NCBI GenBank assembly: GCA_030650395.1
Contig: JAUSDY010000176.1
Span: forward strand, 124,001 to 188,000
Direction of reading: 5' to 3'
DNA: 64,000 nucleotides
Source of the DNA: Acidobacteriota bacterium
Lineage (GTDB): Bacteria > Acidobacteriota > Vicinamibacteria > Vicinamibacterales > UBA2999
Shown: one piece after another, positions 63,222 through 64,000 of the stretch
Numbering within the stretch: the stretch's first letter is position 1
Layout of the letters: every line of letters starts with the position of its first letter
Translations under genes and position numbers: made by a program
The notes under the pieces: generated by a model
Told to the model about the DNA's origin: nothing
Seen by the model: only the letters and a program-made list of their open reading frames with translations
Databases searched by the model: none

Positions 63222-63881
63222 ATGCGAATCCGGTCTTGCGGTGATGCCATGCTGCTGGTCGAGTTCGAGGCGGTGATCGATCCGCTGATCAACGAGCAGG
63301 TCATCGCCCTCGCCGCGCGCATCCGCGACCGCCGCGCCTTCGGCGTCCAGGACGTCGTGCCTGGCTACTGCACCATCGGCGTTCATTTCAATCCGCTTCA
63401 CACCGATCTGTCGGCGCTCGAGCACGCGATCGAAGACGAAGCGCGCACGCTCGGCCCAATCGAGCAGTTGCCCGATCGCGCCGCGATTGAAATTGGCGTT
63501 CGGTACGGAGGGCAATGGGGGCCGGACCTCGACGCGGTGGCCGCGCATGCGGGGTGTTCGGCAGACGAGGTGATCGCGCGCCATAGCGGCCGAACCTACC
63601 GGGTCTACATGCTGGGATTCGTGCCGGGGTTCGCCTACATGGGCCGCGTCGACCCGTCGATCGCGATCGCGCGCCACCGCGTTCCGCGCGAGCGGGTGTC
63701 GGCGGGGTCGGTCGGCATCGCCGGAGAACAGACCGGGGTCTATCCGATCGAAAGTCCTGGCGGATGGCATTTGATTGGCCGCACCGGCACGACGATGTTC
63801 GACGCGGAGCGAACGCCGCCGAATCTCGTGGCCCCGGGTGACTTCGTTCGCTTCGTGCCGCTGCCTGAAGGTGCGGCGTGA
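63222..63881 (+). CDS. pxpB: 5-oxoprolinase subunit B (KipI-like)
   Basis: PxpB, with PxpA and PxpC, opens 5-oxoproline to glutamate using ATP. The 219-residue protein has the allophanate-hydrolase subunit 1 fold: [13 protein letters not shown] at the start, [62 protein letters not shown] (about residues 93-141), [38 protein letters not shown] and PGDFVRFVP near the end. The ATG start is 109 bases after mpl. It overlaps the next gene (GTGA). Confidence 0.93.
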   Translation: MRIRSCGDAMLLVEFEAVIDPLINEQVIALAARIRDRRAFGVQDVVPGYCTIGVHFNPLHTDLSALEHAIEDEARTLGPIEQLPDRAAIEIGVRYGGQWGPDLDAVAAHAGCSADEVIARHSGRTYRVYMLGFVPGFAYMGRVDPSIAIARHRVPRERVSAGSVGIAGEQTGVYPIESPGGWHLIGRTGTTMFDAERTPPNLVAPGDFVRFVPLPEGAA

Positions 63882-64000
63882 CGCGAGGATCGCTGGTCGT
63901 GATCAAGCCGGGGCTGCTCACGACGGTGCAGGACCTCGGACGGTTCGGACACCAGGCCGCCGGGGTTCCGGTCGCGGGTCCGATGGATGCGTTCTCGCAT
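63878..64000 (+). CDS. pxpC: 5-oxoprolinase subunit C (KipA-like), N-terminal part
   Basis: The gene runs off the window after 41 codons. It starts with GTG at 63878, overlapping pxpB by four bases. The visible [37 protein letters not shown] is the standard N-terminus of the biotin-dependent carboxyltransferase-like subunit C, as expected beside pxpB. Confidence 0.93.
   Translation, partial: MTRGSLVVIKPGLLTTVQDLGRFGHQAAGVPVAGPMDAFSH

Overview
The window is a densely packed, GC-rich chromosomal segment of a Gram-negative bacterium: it encodes RND/TolC efflux, a TonB, a RodZ-like protein and Mpl. Gene content and protein style (long-form IspH, many GTG and TTG starts, a Fis-type regulator behind purC, NtrY/NtrX-type regulators, an RDD protein with a zinc ribbon) suggest Acidobacteriota, probably a Vicinamibacteria-like lineage. 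That placement is inference from recognition, not from a marker-gene tree. No rRNA, tRNA, CRISPR array, prophage or transposase was seen.

Layout. 1-878: end of a ferritin-like gene and folK. 838-7695 (minus): tripartite RND efflux operon preceded by a Spy/CpxP-like gene. 7753-10078 (minus): ECF sigma factor, membrane partner and ispH. 10229-17283 (plus): pckA, gatB, a membrane protein fused to a DUF3108-like domain, ftsE, ftsX. 17412-23298 (plus): small orphan gene, glycerate kinase, RNase R, SelB. 23312-26798: tatA (minus), tonB, a truncated alpha/beta-hydrolase next to a repeat array, and prfC. 26938-30518 (minus): purC, Fis-type regulator, small unknown, groS-groL under a CIRCE-like operator. 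30620-35756 (plus): flippase-like membrane protein, nrdR, ntrY/ntrX. 35785-36678 (minus): ftcD. 36727-46503 (plus): TPR protein, RDD protein, pgpA, cinA, thpR, plsY, gpsA, ftsY, ribD, ribE, ribBA. 46661-50942 (plus): the classical ffh-rpsP-khpA-rimM-trmD-rplS-rnhB cluster. 50955-55530 (plus): TPR protein, small membrane protein, ThiE/TenI-like protein, RodZ-like protein, HEAT-like unknown. 55433-58476 (minus): small unknown, PolX, GHMP kinase. 58497-63112: a peptidoglycan-recycling set (nagZ, ldcA, mpl) interrupted by a DUF4160/DUF2442 pair on the minus strand. 63222-64000: pxpB and the start of pxpC.

How the genes work together. Most neighbours overlap by 1-4 bases (ATGA or GTGA), so long polycistronic units are likely. 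Functional groups include drug or metal efflux, cell-division ABC signalling (FtsEX), SRP-dependent targeting (FtsY, Ffh), phospholipid synthesis (PlsY, GpsA, PgpA), riboflavin synthesis (all but RibH), rRNA/tRNA maturation and wall recycling.

The least explained signal is in the gaps. Many junctions consist of short-period (9-14 bp), often AT-rich tandem repeats that contain the upstream stop and/or the downstream start codon: near 3976, 21315, 25165, 26807, 41017 and 50291. A larger inverted array of 12-13 bp units (24598-24740) sits at the truncated end of a hydrolase gene. In addition, GC-rich palindromes are inserted in frame inside conserved genes (gatB, the DUF3108 fusion, selB, cinA, plsY); the cinA and plsY elements are near-identical copies in opposite orientation.
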